A stretch of DNA of 64,000 nucleotides, taken from CAZKAP01 sp964550895. GTDB lineage: Bacteria; Bacteroidota; Bacteroidia; Flavobacteriales; Flavobacteriaceae. Positions 41,470 through 50,978 of the stretch are shown here, in pieces (the first letter of the stretch is position 1; the number at the start of each line of letters is the position of its first letter). Location: positions 7,039 through 71,038 of the forward strand of contig CAZKAP010000009.1 in assembly GCA_964550895.1 (NCBI GenBank), written 5' to 3'. The notes below the pieces were generated by a model. That model did no database searches and was not told where the DNA came from. It saw nothing but the letters and a program-made list of their open reading frames with translations. Position numbers and translations under genes: made by a program.

Positions 41470-44400
41470 TCATGCGAACCCCACTTCTATCTTCTGAACC
41501 CCGTTCCTGCTGAATACCAGGTGACTGTGGGCTTCGTCCAGCATATGTCCATCGAAACGGACTACTTCCCCCCTATCCCGGGTTAAGGCTACCCCGTCTG
41601 AAATGCCAAAGGTGTACACCACGGGTATCTGGCACAGGGTAAAGGCCAGGCTATTCCGGCCCAGCTCGAGTGTCTGCCGACGATGGAAGCGGTCGATGTA
41701 AGTAAATGTTGCGGGTTCGGAAAGCAATTCGTCTTTGTTGAGCAAATAGGGTTTGAATCCAAGCCTACCGGACTCCACCTGTACCCCCAGTTCGCCGAAA
41801 CGTGCTATGATGTCCTCCTTGACCTGGCCGGTCATACCGGGCTGTTGGGCACCCCGGTGGGCCGGTGTATGCGAATAGGGGTCGGTCGGAAAGGCACCGT
41901 AGAGCTCTGGGGATTTGTGGGCCCCTATGCCTTCCAGGATTTCGTAGTAGTGATCGATGAGCTTGCCGGTGACCTCGTCATGGCTTCGGGTCTCGTACGA
42001 TCGTTTACAGTTTTCCTGCACCGCCAGTAGGAGCTTGGACACCATGTGCCAGTAGATCGATCCGAGCCCCTCGAAACCGAAGAAGGTTCCCGAACGACCG
42101 GTAAAGGCCTTGTGGTCGAACACTTGCTCAAATGCATCGAGTACCGCCTTACGGTCCTGTTGCACCAGTTCTCCATAGGTTTCTTCCGGCAGCTCCCCAA
42201 GTGCGGCCTTAAGGCTATCCGCATTGTTAAAACTGCCGTTAAAGTGCACCTGACCCAGGGAGTCCCTGACCACGACGCTGCGGTCGCCGTCCTCAAGGAG
42301 CCTTTCTAACAGGCTTATCTGCTGGACAGTTCCCTCAGGCAACAGGTTTTTTTCCGTAAACCGCGGCAGATCCTTGTCCGGATACAGGGTATAGCTGTAC
42401 TGGTCTTCCCTGAACAATGCGCTTTCCTTCATGCCGTCCAATAGCGCCAGGGCTTGCTCGGGCTGGAGGTAGCCGGAACTCAGTGCGGCTACCTGGCCCT
42501 CCAGCATTTCGCTTAAATGGGATACCGAAGCCCTGCCCGGTTCCAGGGTAATCAGATTATAGGCATGGTACATATGGTCGGGCCTCCTGTTGGCCCGGAT
42601 GGAATGCTCAAGGTATTCCAGGGCCAGCTCGGTGAATTCATTCAGTTCGGAGAAACCCAGGGTTGCCCGTCTCCCACTAAACCCCTGATCGTATATGTGC
42701 AATCGATAGCGACTGGCAGCCCCGCCCAACGCATCCATTACCGACCTGCGGTCTGTATCGCTAATCTCGCCGGACAACAGGCCGCGGAACTGGGTGAGCG
42801 CAGTCCTCGTTTCACTAAAAAACTGATGCAATTCTACCGATATGGTCGTTTCGCTTTCGGGCACATGCTTCAGCATCTGTTTCTGAAAGGACAGGAACCT
42901 CCTCAAGTAATACAGCGTGACCATGGAGAGCCCGTTACCTACCAGTGCATTGTTGGCATCGTTCCATTCGGGTCGCTGGGTGTTCATCCAGATGCCCCCC
43001 TCGGGTACCAGGTTGGAACACTTTGCCAGGACGGTAGCCAACAGCTTTTCCGTTAGGTTAACCCTGTGGATATCCCCATCGCCGGTCTGCAGGAGGGCAC
43101 CATCTGCCCCTATGGTATCCCTGCGCTTACGCACAGCCCGGTCCAGTTTTTCGTCGAACTCTATAGTGTCCTTAGGGTTTTCTACGATGTCGTCGTATCC
43201 CTTAATCCGGTAGGGTACACAGGCATAGACAAACAGGTCTTCGGTCAGGTAGCCTTCCAGGTCTCCGGGATAATACTCCTCTGCGAATTCGAGGAACTTC
43301 AGCAGATAGATGATCTGGTGGTCTCCCCAGTAACCGATATACGACCAGGGATCATGAGGCTCGATCACCTCCCAGTCGAAGCCGTCCTTGGTGACCCGGT
43401 AGGGATTGTACCCGTCGAAGGTCGAGGCATTGAGAAACTTGTGTATCATGCCTTCGATAAAATCCGGGTAAGAGTGCGCCAGGGCCTCCCAATTCTGAAA
43501 GATATCCCTCCAGTTGCCCTCGTAATCCAGGATTTTAGAACCGTCTTCTTCATTTTGGGTGTTGATCGAGAAACGATTCCAGGGACGACTGGGATCTCCG
43601 TGGCGGCGACTGAATTTCAGGGGCAGATACTCCAGGGATAGCCGACGGAAATCCACATTGCCCGATTCGGCGCTGAGCTTCTGCAAGTCCTCCAGAGAAA
43701 ACACCTCCGGCAGGGACTGAAGTGCGGCCCGGTGGTCCGTAAACAGTTCCCTGTTGGCCTTACGCAGGTATTCACTGAAGTCTTTCCTTTCTATACTATA
43801 CCCGTCGTCGAATATGCCACCGCGCATGATGTTGAACATCACATTGGCGAAATGTCGACTGTTTCGTTGCCGGTCTGCGGTACACTGCAGTCCGTCCGAA
43901 CCGGCCACCAGCTCTACCAGTTTTTCGGTGCCCGCCCTGATGTCTTCCTTAACCCGGTCTTCCAGCCCGGAGGAGCTCCTGAGCATTTGATCCAGGTCGG
44001 CTACCTGGGCCGGGCCGGCGTTGACATTGGCCACGATCATCCAGTTCTTCGATTCAGAAGGAGCCAGCTCAAATCCGGTATTCAGGAAGTACGCCCCTTT
44101 CTCTCCGCGCACATCGGTTTCCTGATGGAGGCTGTCCCCCTTTCGGAAGGCGTCCAGCTGCAGGGAAGAAATCAGGTATTTGGGGTTCTTTAAGCCCGAG
44201 GACCATACCACATTGGCCTTCAACGCCTCGCTGGGTTCGGCCTTATCCACGATGATGGCACTCAGGGCGAAGATGCCGAGACCGGATTCGGTTTGCAACT
44301 CGCTCTTCTTGTAGGCATCCACCAGGTTGGAACGGATGGCCTGAAGGAACTCGCCCACACCATAGGGCATAATGTTTTGTACACCGTCGAGCAGTTCGAT

Positions 44401-44889
44401 TTCTGCGGCAGAGTCGCCGGTGTTTGACAGCTCGCAGCGCCTGACGAATCCGAAAATGCTGCTGGTATTCCACTGGTAGCGAAAAGTAAGTTCCAGGTCG
44501 TGGTTGATTTCCTCGAATAGGATTTTGTTCCCGTATTCGTTCTTATACAGGTTTCTGCTGCATCGAAAAACCCCCTGGTTCCGAACGGAGAAAGGCTCCC
44601 AGAGGAATCGTTTGCCGTTTGCGGTCACGGCGATCAGGGTCTTGCTGCCGGTTACCTCCACCGACTCGGTAATCTTATCTTCGGTGTAATACGGAAAGAG
44701 CGAAAAATCACTGTTCTTGCGCCCCGCAGTAAGTCCTCCATTGCTGGATATAAACATCCAGTGGTTGGCGTCGCTGACGACACTCATAAAAAAAGGACGC
44801 AGGGTATCGCTGTTTGAAATCTTGTAAAAAGGTTCCCCTTCCAGGGTCAGGAACTCCAGGGATGCTTCCTTGGGTGGGTCTGTTACCAT
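41470..44889 (-). CDS. Beta-1,3-oligoglucan phosphorylase, GH149-like (GH94-related)
   Basis: This 1139-residue cytosolic protein (ATG 44889; a TTG-started frame adds six residues) has an N-terminal beta-sandwich, then a large alpha/alpha barrel. The catalytic-acid region is EWNDANNALVGNGLSMVTL, comparable to the Trp-Asn-Asp of GH94 phosphorylases. Other conserved-looking stretches are NWRDIFQNWEALAHSYPDF, FDGYNPYRVTKDGFDWE and PTDPYSHTPAHRGAQQPGMT. The length is far above typical GH94 (about 800) and fits GH149. The reaction would be beta-1,3-glucan oligomer plus phosphate to glucose 1-phosphate. Neighbouring GH17 and GH30 genes support the glucan substrate. GH94 is the alternative. Confidence 0.85.
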   Translation of the reverse strand: MVTDPPKEASLEFLTLEGEPFYKISNSDTLRPFFMSVVSDANHWMFISSNGGLTAGRKNSDFSLFPYYTEDKITESVEVTGSKTLIAVTANGKRFLWEPFSVRNQGVFRCSRNLYKNEYGNKILFEEINHDLELTFRYQWNTSSIFGFVRRCELSNTGDSAAEIELLDGVQNIMPYGVGEFLQAIRSNLVDAYKKSELQTESGLGIFALSAIIVDKAEPSEALKANVVWSSGLKNPKYLISSLQLDAFRKGDSLHQETDVRGEKGAYFLNTGFELAPSESKNWMIVANVNAGPAQVADLDQMLRSSSGLEDRVKEDIRAGTEKLVELVAGSDGLQCTADRQRNSRHFANVMFNIMRGGIFDDGYSIERKDFSEYLRKANRELFTDHRAALQSLPEVFSLEDLQKLSAESGNVDFRRLSLEYLPLKFSRRHGDPSRPWNRFSINTQNEEDGSKILDYEGNWRDIFQNWEALAHSYPDFIEGMIHKFLNASTFDGYNPYRVTKDGFDWEVIEPHDPWSYIGYWGDHQIIYLLKFLEFAEEYYPGDLEGYLTEDLFVYACVPYRIKGYDDIVENPKDTIEFDEKLDRAVRKRRDTIGADGALLQTGDGDIHRVNLTEKLLATVLAKCSNLVPEGGIWMNTQRPEWNDANNALVGNGLSMVTLYYLRRFLSFQKQMLKHVPESETTISVELHQFFSETRTALTQFRGLLSGEISDTDRRSVMDALGGAASRYRLHIYDQGFSGRRATLGFSELNEFTELALEYLEHSIRANRRPDHMYHAYNLITLEPGRASVSHLSEMLEGQVAALSSGYLQPEQALALLDGMKESALFREDQYSYTLYPDKDLPRFTEKNLLPEGTVQQISLLERLLEDGDRSVVVRDSLGQVHFNGSFNNADSLKAALGELPEETYGELVQQDRKAVLDAFEQVFDHKAFTGRSGTFFGFEGLGSIYWHMVSKLLLAVQENCKRSYETRSHDEVTGKLIDHYYEILEGIGAHKSPELYGAFPTDPYSHTPAHRGAQQPGMTGQVKEDIIARFGELGVQVESGRLGFKPYLLNKDELLSEPATFTYIDRFHRRQTLELGRNSLAFTLCQIPVVYTFGISDGVALTRDRGEVVRFDGHMLDEAHSHLVFSRNGVQKIEVGFA

Positions 44890-44973
44890 GAATCGGTTCG
44901 TTTGCAATTTTTAGGTCGAGAGGCCATTACTCTAACGTTTGAAATGGACAGCAGGGAGTCTGCCTCTAAGGAT

Positions 44974-44981
44974 CAAAATTA
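44974..44981 (-). promoter_or_regulatory. Possible internal -7 element before the phosphorylase gene
   Basis: The minus strand reads TAATTTTG, an exact TAnnTTTG match, in the 192-bp gap between the MFS gene and the phosphorylase gene. It would leave a leader of about 80 nt. No clear -33 partner is seen. Confidence 0.35.
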
Positions 44982-45081
44982 TGTTAAAACTGAGTCTTCT
45001 GCCAGTATTTTGGCATTTAACCCGTCCTTCACTGCCGGAGATCGACGGGCTTTATACCTGGATAAACTGAGCATCACCCGT

Positions 45082-46692
45082 TTAGAGTTCGCCTCTTCTG
45101 CCGATGAGAATCTTCTTGATTTCCCGGGCCCTCTCCTCGGAAAGGCTATACGTACGCATAACCACTATGGCGATGGCCGCGGTAGCAATCGGGATCAATA
45201 TGTCCGCTATCCGCAAATTGGTCATGGTCTCCACGGTCTGGGTGGCTGAATTCTGATCGAACCCGACAGCCTTAAGCACAAGCCCGGCCAGTACCAATGC
45301 CAGCGCCTGACCGAGTTTTACCATCCACCAATAAATGGCACCGAAGGTGCCTTCCTTCCGGGGCATTCCGTTTTCCAGTTCGTCCAGGTCACAGACATCG
45401 GCGGTCATACTCATCATGAGTACAAAGAGGCCTCCTACCCCGAATACCATGAGGGGAATGGGGAAGAATATTAGCCAGGGTGAACCTGCCGTGGTATCCA
45501 TAGTAAACCAGGACATTCCTATGCTCTCGAAGAAAGGAGCCATGGACTCAAACACCCCGCCGAAACCGGCATTCAGGGACTGCCCCAGTGCCGTCTCGTT
45601 AAACCAGGCATTAGTCTCTTTGTCGAAACCCCACCACTTCAGGCCGTAACCCATAATAGAGATTACGGTAGATATGATAAATGCCCTTCGCTTTCCCCAT
45701 GTATTTGCCATCCAGTTCACTATAGGAATAACCAGGAAGGCCGTCATGACCGCCGTAAAGGTGCCGAACCAGGCAGGCCAGGTCCCCGCAGCACCGTAAT
45801 CACCGTTATACATCGAAAAGACTATGATGAATACTCCAAAGGAAGCCACTAGCTGGTAGCCGTTGAATACCAGGAAAGTGGCCGCGCAGAGCTTCATAAA
45901 GGGCTTGTTCTTCGCTACCTGCTTGATGCTCTTAATCAGTTCGAGCAGATTGGAAAACATGGTGTCTAGGGCTATCCGCTTGCGATTCTGAATCTTGGAG
46001 GTGTCGATTCCCCGGCAGAAAATAGCCGGCATAATCCCCAGTACCATACAAATACCCGCTACATAGAGCGACATGGTCCGGACCCCAACCGCCTGGTATT
46101 TGGCGACGGTCTCCTGTTCCACGATTCCGTCGGTACTTCCTTCGAATCCCCACATTTGCAGATCTGCAATCAGCAACCAGAACCAGGGGACGATCATCCA
46201 GGCGATCTGACCCATGGTATTGGCCACTGCCATCAGGCGCGTGCGTTCGTTGTAATCGGATGTCATCTCATATCCCAGGCCGATCAGCGGCGTGGAGAAC
46301 ATGGTATTCCCGATCAGGTAGACCATATAGAAGATCAGGAAGTACCAGAAATTGAACATCTGCGAGTTGTTCTCGTCCATCTGCCAAAGCACGGCGAACA
46401 GCAGTCCTGAAAGTATGGCGCCCAGGAAGATCCACGGACGCCTCCTGCCCCATTTCGAACTGGTATTGTCCGAAATGAATCCCATTATGGGGTCGGTTAC
46501 TGCGTCGAAAATGCGGGGCAATCCGCCCAACAATCCCGCCAGAAACGGGTCCATGCCGAAAGCGGTAAGCAGGAAGAACATAAAGAAGCCCAGCGCCCCC
46601 GGGAGCAGGTTGTTCACAAAGTGCCCGGTACCGAATGCCATCTTCTGTGGCAAGGGCACCCGATCCTTCGCTGCGGTCTTATATTGTGACAT
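45082..46692 (-). CDS. MFS sugar transporter, glycoside-pentoside-hexuronide (GPH) type
   Basis: This 536-residue protein has twelve or more membrane helices. GPH features include PQKMAFGTGHFVNNLLPGAL at the N-terminus, FDAVTDPIMGFISDN and KWGRRRPWIFLGAILSGLLF in loop 2-3, and the Asp-rich VMMSMTADVCDLDELENG-type segment near helix 9-10. GPH porters move oligosaccharides with a cation. It lies 5 bp after the GH30 gene and upstream of the phosphorylase, so it probably imports beta-glucan oligosaccharides. Confidence 0.88.
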   Translation of the reverse strand: MSQYKTAAKDRVPLPQKMAFGTGHFVNNLLPGALGFFMFFLLTAFGMDPFLAGLLGGLPRIFDAVTDPIMGFISDNTSSKWGRRRPWIFLGAILSGLLFAVLWQMDENNSQMFNFWYFLIFYMVYLIGNTMFSTPLIGLGYEMTSDYNERTRLMAVANTMGQIAWMIVPWFWLLIADLQMWGFEGSTDGIVEQETVAKYQAVGVRTMSLYVAGICMVLGIMPAIFCRGIDTSKIQNRKRIALDTMFSNLLELIKSIKQVAKNKPFMKLCAATFLVFNGYQLVASFGVFIIVFSMYNGDYGAAGTWPAWFGTFTAVMTAFLVIPIVNWMANTWGKRRAFIISTVISIMGYGLKWWGFDKETNAWFNETALGQSLNAGFGGVFESMAPFFESIGMSWFTMDTTAGSPWLIFFPIPLMVFGVGGLFVLMMSMTADVCDLDELENGMPRKEGTFGAIYWWMVKLGQALALVLAGLVLKAVGFDQNSATQTVETMTNLRIADILIPIATAAIAIVVMRTYSLSEERAREIKKILIGRRGEL

Positions 46693-46697
46693 AACCT

Positions 46698-48218
46698 TTA
46701 GTTTTTTGTGATTAAGGATTTATATATTGCGGGTATGACTGCGGTCTGCATGGCTTGTCCGTCGATTCGAATCCTCGTTTTCCGCTCCCCTACATTCAAT
46801 TCAATCTGACGGGCATCCTCGCCTGTATTGAGGATCACCAGGGCTATGGAACCGTCGGGATTTTTCGCCGCCGTGGCCATCAGCGCCTCATCTTCGAGTT
46901 CCAGACCAATACGGATTGCTCCAGGCCGAATAAATTTACTGAAGTGAGACAGGGTATAATAGAGCGGCGTGAAATACACCTGATCCGCCTCAGGATCAAC
47001 AATTACCGGGGCCACACACCAGTTTTCAAACCAGTTCGGGCCTCCCTGCCTGTCCAGGACCATATTCCAGTCCACCCAGCCATCCACCCAGTTGTTCAAA
47101 CATCCGATAATATCCCGTGCATAACGATAGACCGGAACATATTTTGGATGGCGGTGCTTGTCCTGCTCAGGTGCCCAGTCGTATCCCCAGTCCGTAGCTT
47201 CCCTGCTCCAGTACCACGCATCGTCCTGCCATTTGGGAACCTCGGCATCCACGCAGGCCTCGGACTGGATTAAATGCTTGTCCGGCGCCTTATTGTGGGC
47301 GTACTGCAACTGTTCTTCGAAGACCATAAATGTGCTCGCATACCAGTGGATTGCCGTTCCTGCGAAGTACTTGGAGGATTCCTCGTCCCGATACATGGAA
47401 TCAACCCATTCGTCCAGGTGCTCGCGGTTCTGATCATAGCCGAGTACCCTGATGTCGGACTTACCGTTATTCTCCAGAGTCGGGCCCAGATGACGGACCA
47501 CGAAATCGGTCATTTCCTCCGGGCTGAAGTGCATGCTCTCCCAGTTATTCCCGTTGCCCAAAGGTTCGTTCTCCACCGTAATCCCCCAAATATCAATGCC
47601 CTCGGCCTTATAGGCATCCAGGTACTTTACAAAAAAGCGCGCCCAGGTATCGTAGTACTCCGGCAGCAATTTACCTCCGACATAGCTATTATTATCCTTC
47701 ATCCAGGGCGGTGCGGTCCAGGGGGAGGAAATGATCCGGAAACCCTCGCTGGAAACGGCCATGGCATCCTTGATAAAGGGAATGATGTCGTCCCGGTCTT
47801 CCTCTATGGAAAAACTGTTGAGTTCCTTGTCTCCTTCCTGGGGTGCGTAGGAATAATTACCCAATGAAAAGTCACTGGAATTAATGTGAGTACGGGTAAG
47901 AGAATAGCGGGCACCCTCGTCACCGAAGTAGGCTTCGATGACCTTTTCCCGGTTGTTTCGACTCAGCTGGTTCAGCAGGTGAGCCGATGATTCCGTAAAG
48001 GAGCCGCCAAAGCCGGTGATCTTCTGAAATTCCTGACCGGGCAGCAGCCGGATCACGGCGGGGGTCCCCTCATCGCTGAATTCACTCAGCGGGGTGAGTT
48101 TGTTTCCGTTCCGGGAGGTCTCATAGACCTCAACGGTCAGTTCTTCGGTTTCGTTACATGCGCTTAAGGCCGACATTGCTATGGTGCAAATAAAGATATT
48201 TCTAAGTGTATTCATCAT
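46698..48218 (-). CDS. GH30 glycoside hydrolase lipoprotein
   Basis: This 506-residue protein has a lipobox ending at Cys21 (IAMSALSAC). GH30 features are QKITGFGGSFTESSAHLLNQ, YSLTRTHINSSDFS, SPWTAPPWMKDN, acid/base Glu218 (ITVENEPLGNGN) and nucleophile Glu320 (LIQSEACVDAE), with a C-terminal beta-sandwich. GH30 includes beta-1,6-glucanases and glucosylceramidases. Among beta-1,3-glucan genes, action on beta-1,6 branches of laminarin is likely. It lies 8 bp from GH17 and 5 bp from the MFS gene. Confidence 0.92.
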   Translation of the reverse strand: MMNTLRNIFICTIAMSALSACNETEELTVEVYETSRNGNKLTPLSEFSDEGTPAVIRLLPGQEFQKITGFGGSFTESSAHLLNQLSRNNREKVIEAYFGDEGARYSLTRTHINSSDFSLGNYSYAPQEGDKELNSFSIEEDRDDIIPFIKDAMAVSSEGFRIISSPWTAPPWMKDNNSYVGGKLLPEYYDTWARFFVKYLDAYKAEGIDIWGITVENEPLGNGNNWESMHFSPEEMTDFVVRHLGPTLENNGKSDIRVLGYDQNREHLDEWVDSMYRDEESSKYFAGTAIHWYASTFMVFEEQLQYAHNKAPDKHLIQSEACVDAEVPKWQDDAWYWSREATDWGYDWAPEQDKHRHPKYVPVYRYARDIIGCLNNWVDGWVDWNMVLDRQGGPNWFENWCVAPVIVDPEADQVYFTPLYYTLSHFSKFIRPGAIRIGLELEDEALMATAAKNPDGSIALVILNTGEDARQIELNVGERKTRIRIDGQAMQTAVIPAIYKSLITKN

Positions 48219-48226
48219 TCAGGTCC

Positions 48227-49408
48227 TTAGTGATTGACAGAAATCTCTCTTCTGTACGGGGGTTCGATTACATCGATCAGCAGATCCTCTTTGCTGCCTC
48301 CATAGGTTTTGGCTATGGGTTGTCCGTCCCGGGACAGGCCTTTAAAGGTACCCTTATCCACTTCCTCCCACAAGGCATATTTGGCTCTGCCGTTTACGGT
48401 AAACAGACCAAAGTGGTTTTCCGAACCATTGGGATTCTGCCGGTCCTTCCAGGGTTCATCAAAGGCCTGAAAATAGAAACAGGCTACCCGGTTGGCATCC
48501 GACCATTCCCGCATATGACGGTAGAATACGTCCTGCTTGTACTCATCCGTGGCCCGGGAACCCTCAGGGCCATACTTCCCGTTGGACTGACTGGCCCAGC
48601 CGGTTTCGCCGATGTGTACCGGTTTATCCAGACCCAGCCTGCGCACGTAATTCACGACACTGTCGTACTGGGAAATGGCGTAGGCCCTGGCCCGGCGCAT
48701 GGCCATCTCGATGCGTTCCAGGCCGGGATACTCGCGTTCCCTGCCCACGACCCCCCAGAAGATTGGATGATAATGGGTATCGTGCATGGGATACGTATGT
48801 ATGGAGAGGTAGTCGACGGCCTCTACCAGGCGCACGAGATCGTCGCAATGGTATTCCTGATTCCCCCCGCCCCAGGAAGCGAAATTGTCCGAACTGGTGA
48901 TCCAAAGGTCAGCAGGGAGCTCCCCTTTGGCCTTGAGTTCCTGCAAATACATCACCCATTTCAGTATGATACCCGGCTGTACATAGTAGGAAGTAGCCCA
49001 TTTCACCATGGCTTCGTTTCCAACGGCCAGTACCTTGACGATGTCGGAATATTCCTTAGCCAGTGCAATGGCACGGAGGATTTCATCGGCATTGTGTTCA
49101 CTCTCTTCGTGGTGGTTCAGCGGAAGATCGGTCCACGCATTCTTGCAGTCGATCCACGCACCCAGCATCAGGTACATTTCAAACCCAGGATCCTCCTTTT
49201 TGATTTCCCGTATAGCCCTGAGCACATTAAATGCATGGGGAAGTCGCACATTATACGTACGAAGAAAGCGGATTCCCATAGCCGAGAGAATGTACATGTC
49301 CTCTTTCAGCTGATCGATGGTAGGCTGATCTTTCCGGGATCGGGTCCGGTAACCGCCGTATGAGATCGCGTGGTAATCGGGGTTTCCCAGTAGGTCTTTT
49401 GCTGTCAA
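48227..49408 (-). CDS. GH17-like glucanase, non-ATG start, no signal peptide
   Basis: This protein of about 393 residues parallels the lipoprotein GH17 at 40153-41439 from that protein's residue 37 onward (DLLGNPDYHAISYGGYR). Acid/base Glu132 (VLAVGNEAMVKW) and nucleophile Glu268 (PVHIGETGWASQ) are intact. The frame has no ATG at its beginning: a TGA stop lies about 24 nt upstream, and TTG at 49406-49408 is the best start. No signal peptide can be found in any nearby frame. The enzyme may be cytosolic, or it may have lost its leader. Confidence 0.8.
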   Translation of the reverse strand: MTAKDLLGNPDYHAISYGGYRTRSRKDQPTIDQLKEDMYILSAMGIRFLRTYNVRLPHAFNVLRAIREIKKEDPGFEMYLMLGAWIDCKNAWTDLPLNHHEESEHNADEILRAIALAKEYSDIVKVLAVGNEAMVKWATSYYVQPGIILKWVMYLQELKAKGELPADLWITSSDNFASWGGGNQEYHCDDLVRLVEAVDYLSIHTYPMHDTHYHPIFWGVVGREREYPGLERIEMAMRRARAYAISQYDSVVNYVRRLGLDKPVHIGETGWASQSNGKYGPEGSRATDEYKQDVFYRHMREWSDANRVACFYFQAFDEPWKDRQNPNGSENHFGLFTVNGRAKYALWEEVDKGTFKGLSRDGQPIAKTYGGSKEDLLIDVIEPPYRREISVNH

Positions 49409-49487
49409 AACAAATTCAAAAATTAAATTTCACGAAAGACAGAACACGGCATGAAGAGTGCGTCGCACAATCCTTCTACCTTTTAGA

Positions 49488-50801
49488 TTATTCCTTTTCA
49501 GAGCGCTTATTGGATTCGTCTTTCACTAATTGAGTCAACTCCTCTATGCGTATACCGTCGAAATGCTCATCGAGTCTCTGGACTGTTGAACCTTCACCAT
49601 AGGGGCTGAATTCGTGTGCGCGCTTCAGCGCATAATATGCCACTCTGGGATGCAATGCATAGCTACCATTACGGACGGTCTTACCTTTGGCACAGATGCC
49701 AAACCACTCCTCATTCATATTATTCTTGGAATCATCAAAGTCACGATCATAGCCCCCATTCGACCAGGAGGCATCGGTATCGTGAATATCCAGATTTGTA
49801 GTTTGTCCGAATTTCCACCAGCCATCACTAAACTGGAAGGTGAAACCGCCTATAGAACTTCCCGATAAACCCAAACCCTGGGCATGCGCATAGATCTCTT
49901 TCCAGTTCCCCAGCAAATAGTACGCTTGCGATTCCTGGTCTTCCTTGCCTTCCAAGGCGTTAAAGGCATCCGCACCGAATTCGGTGAGCATGACGGGCAT
50001 TTCTAATTTTCCCTTTACTGTATCGAAAAGATCGGTAAACGAAATTCCCCTGTAGGTATTGGTGCCGAAAACGTCTATATCCGTACATTCTTCAGCGATG
50101 ATATCAATAAACAACACATCGCCGTTACACATGGCAACAGGGTGATTGGCATCGATGTTTTTAATGCGCCTGGCCGCCTGGTTCATCAGGCGGTACATGG
50201 GTCTACCCTGCTTTTCCCCTACGTATTTTTTTTCTTCATTATCGTCCGGGAAGTCTTCCGTTTCGGCGCCTGCCCAGAACAATCCATAATTGTTTTCGTT
50301 ACCCAGCATATACATAAGCAGTCCGGGTGTGTCCTTATATTGTCTGGTAAGCGACTCGATCTCCATGAGCAATTGTTCTTGTATCCTGGGATTCGAGTAA
50401 TCCGTATTGGCCACCCAGTTTCCTTCTATGGATAGACCGTATCTCCCAAAAGAATGATTAAGCAGGGTGTATATACCGTATTCCGTGAAAATATACTCCA
50501 TCCATTTAGCCGGTATCCCCGTGTATTGGCGAATGACGTTAACTCCCATTTCCCTTAACAACGTCATCTCGTAATCCAATGCCTTCTTTATGAATGTATC
50601 GGACTGGTCCCATAAAGAATAATCATAGTTTGTACCGATAGGGAAGTAGTCCCAATTCATGCCATTGATCATTAATTTTTCGCCATTTACTAAGAGGACC
50701 GAACCGTCTTTTTCTTTGCGTATTTCGACACGTTCGGCTTGAGCCATAAGTGCCGGACCAATAAACAGGAGCAAAGCACAGAAGAACATCTTTGGGATCA
50801 T
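49488..50801 (-). CDS. Secreted clan-A glycoside hydrolase (GH2/GH5/GH158-like)
   Basis: This 437-residue protein (ATG 50801; a longer frame adds 15 residues) has a signal peptide (MFFCALLLFIGPALMAQA). It is a TIM barrel of clan GH-A: VNGEKLMINGMNWDYFPIG, EMGVNVIRQYTGIPAKWMEY, acid/base Glu169 (YMLGNENNYGLF) and nucleophile Glu274 (PVMLTEFGADAF). The Gly-Asn-Glu-Asn and Thr-Glu-Phe-Gly pattern recalls the catalytic domain of GH2, but no sandwich domains are present; GH158 is another candidate. It is the first gene of the glucan operon. Confidence 0.82.
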   Translation of the reverse strand: MIPKMFFCALLLFIGPALMAQAERVEIRKEKDGSVLLVNGEKLMINGMNWDYFPIGTNYDYSLWDQSDTFIKKALDYEMTLLREMGVNVIRQYTGIPAKWMEYIFTEYGIYTLLNHSFGRYGLSIEGNWVANTDYSNPRIQEQLLMEIESLTRQYKDTPGLLMYMLGNENNYGLFWAGAETEDFPDDNEEKKYVGEKQGRPMYRLMNQAARRIKNIDANHPVAMCNGDVLFIDIIAEECTDIDVFGTNTYRGISFTDLFDTVKGKLEMPVMLTEFGADAFNALEGKEDQESQAYYLLGNWKEIYAHAQGLGLSGSSIGGFTFQFSDGWWKFGQTTNLDIHDTDASWSNGGYDRDFDDSKNNMNEEWFGICAKGKTVRNGSYALHPRVAYYALKRAHEFSPYGEGSTVQRLDEHFDGIRIEELTQLVKDESNKRSEKE

Positions 50802-50927
50802 GACGGGATGAGTTTGCAGTTGGGCATTTAGTATCAGGGATTGCATTTTGAAATTCCTATCGACTGATTAAAAACCAAGGCGTCAATTCTGACGGCATCA
50901 ATAATCGTAAAAGCCATCCTATCTCTT

Positions 50928-50935
50928 CAAAAATA
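50928..50935 (-). promoter_or_regulatory. -7 promoter element of the glucan operon
   Basis: The minus strand reads TATTTTTG, an exact TAnnTTTG match, about 127 bp upstream of the first gene's ATG. A TTG upstream lies about 26 bp away, longer than the usual spacing, so activation by a bound protein is possible. Confidence 0.5.
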
Positions 50936-50953
50936 TTTCCGAGTAAGAAGGCC

Positions 50954-50978
50954 GTATGTTGCAACAGTGTTAACATAC
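50954..50978. promoter_or_regulatory. Inverted repeat upstream of the glucan operon promoter
   Basis: GTATGTT and AACATAC are perfect 7-bp arms separated by 11 bp, an arrangement with arms one helical turn and a half apart. It begins about 19 bp upstream of the -7 element, where an activator or repressor would act. Confidence 0.45.

Noticed and set aside
48206..49363. 385-codon plus-strand frame opposite the GH17 gene
   Set aside because: The minus-strand frame has conserved catalytic motifs and a paralogue in the window; the antisense frame has none.
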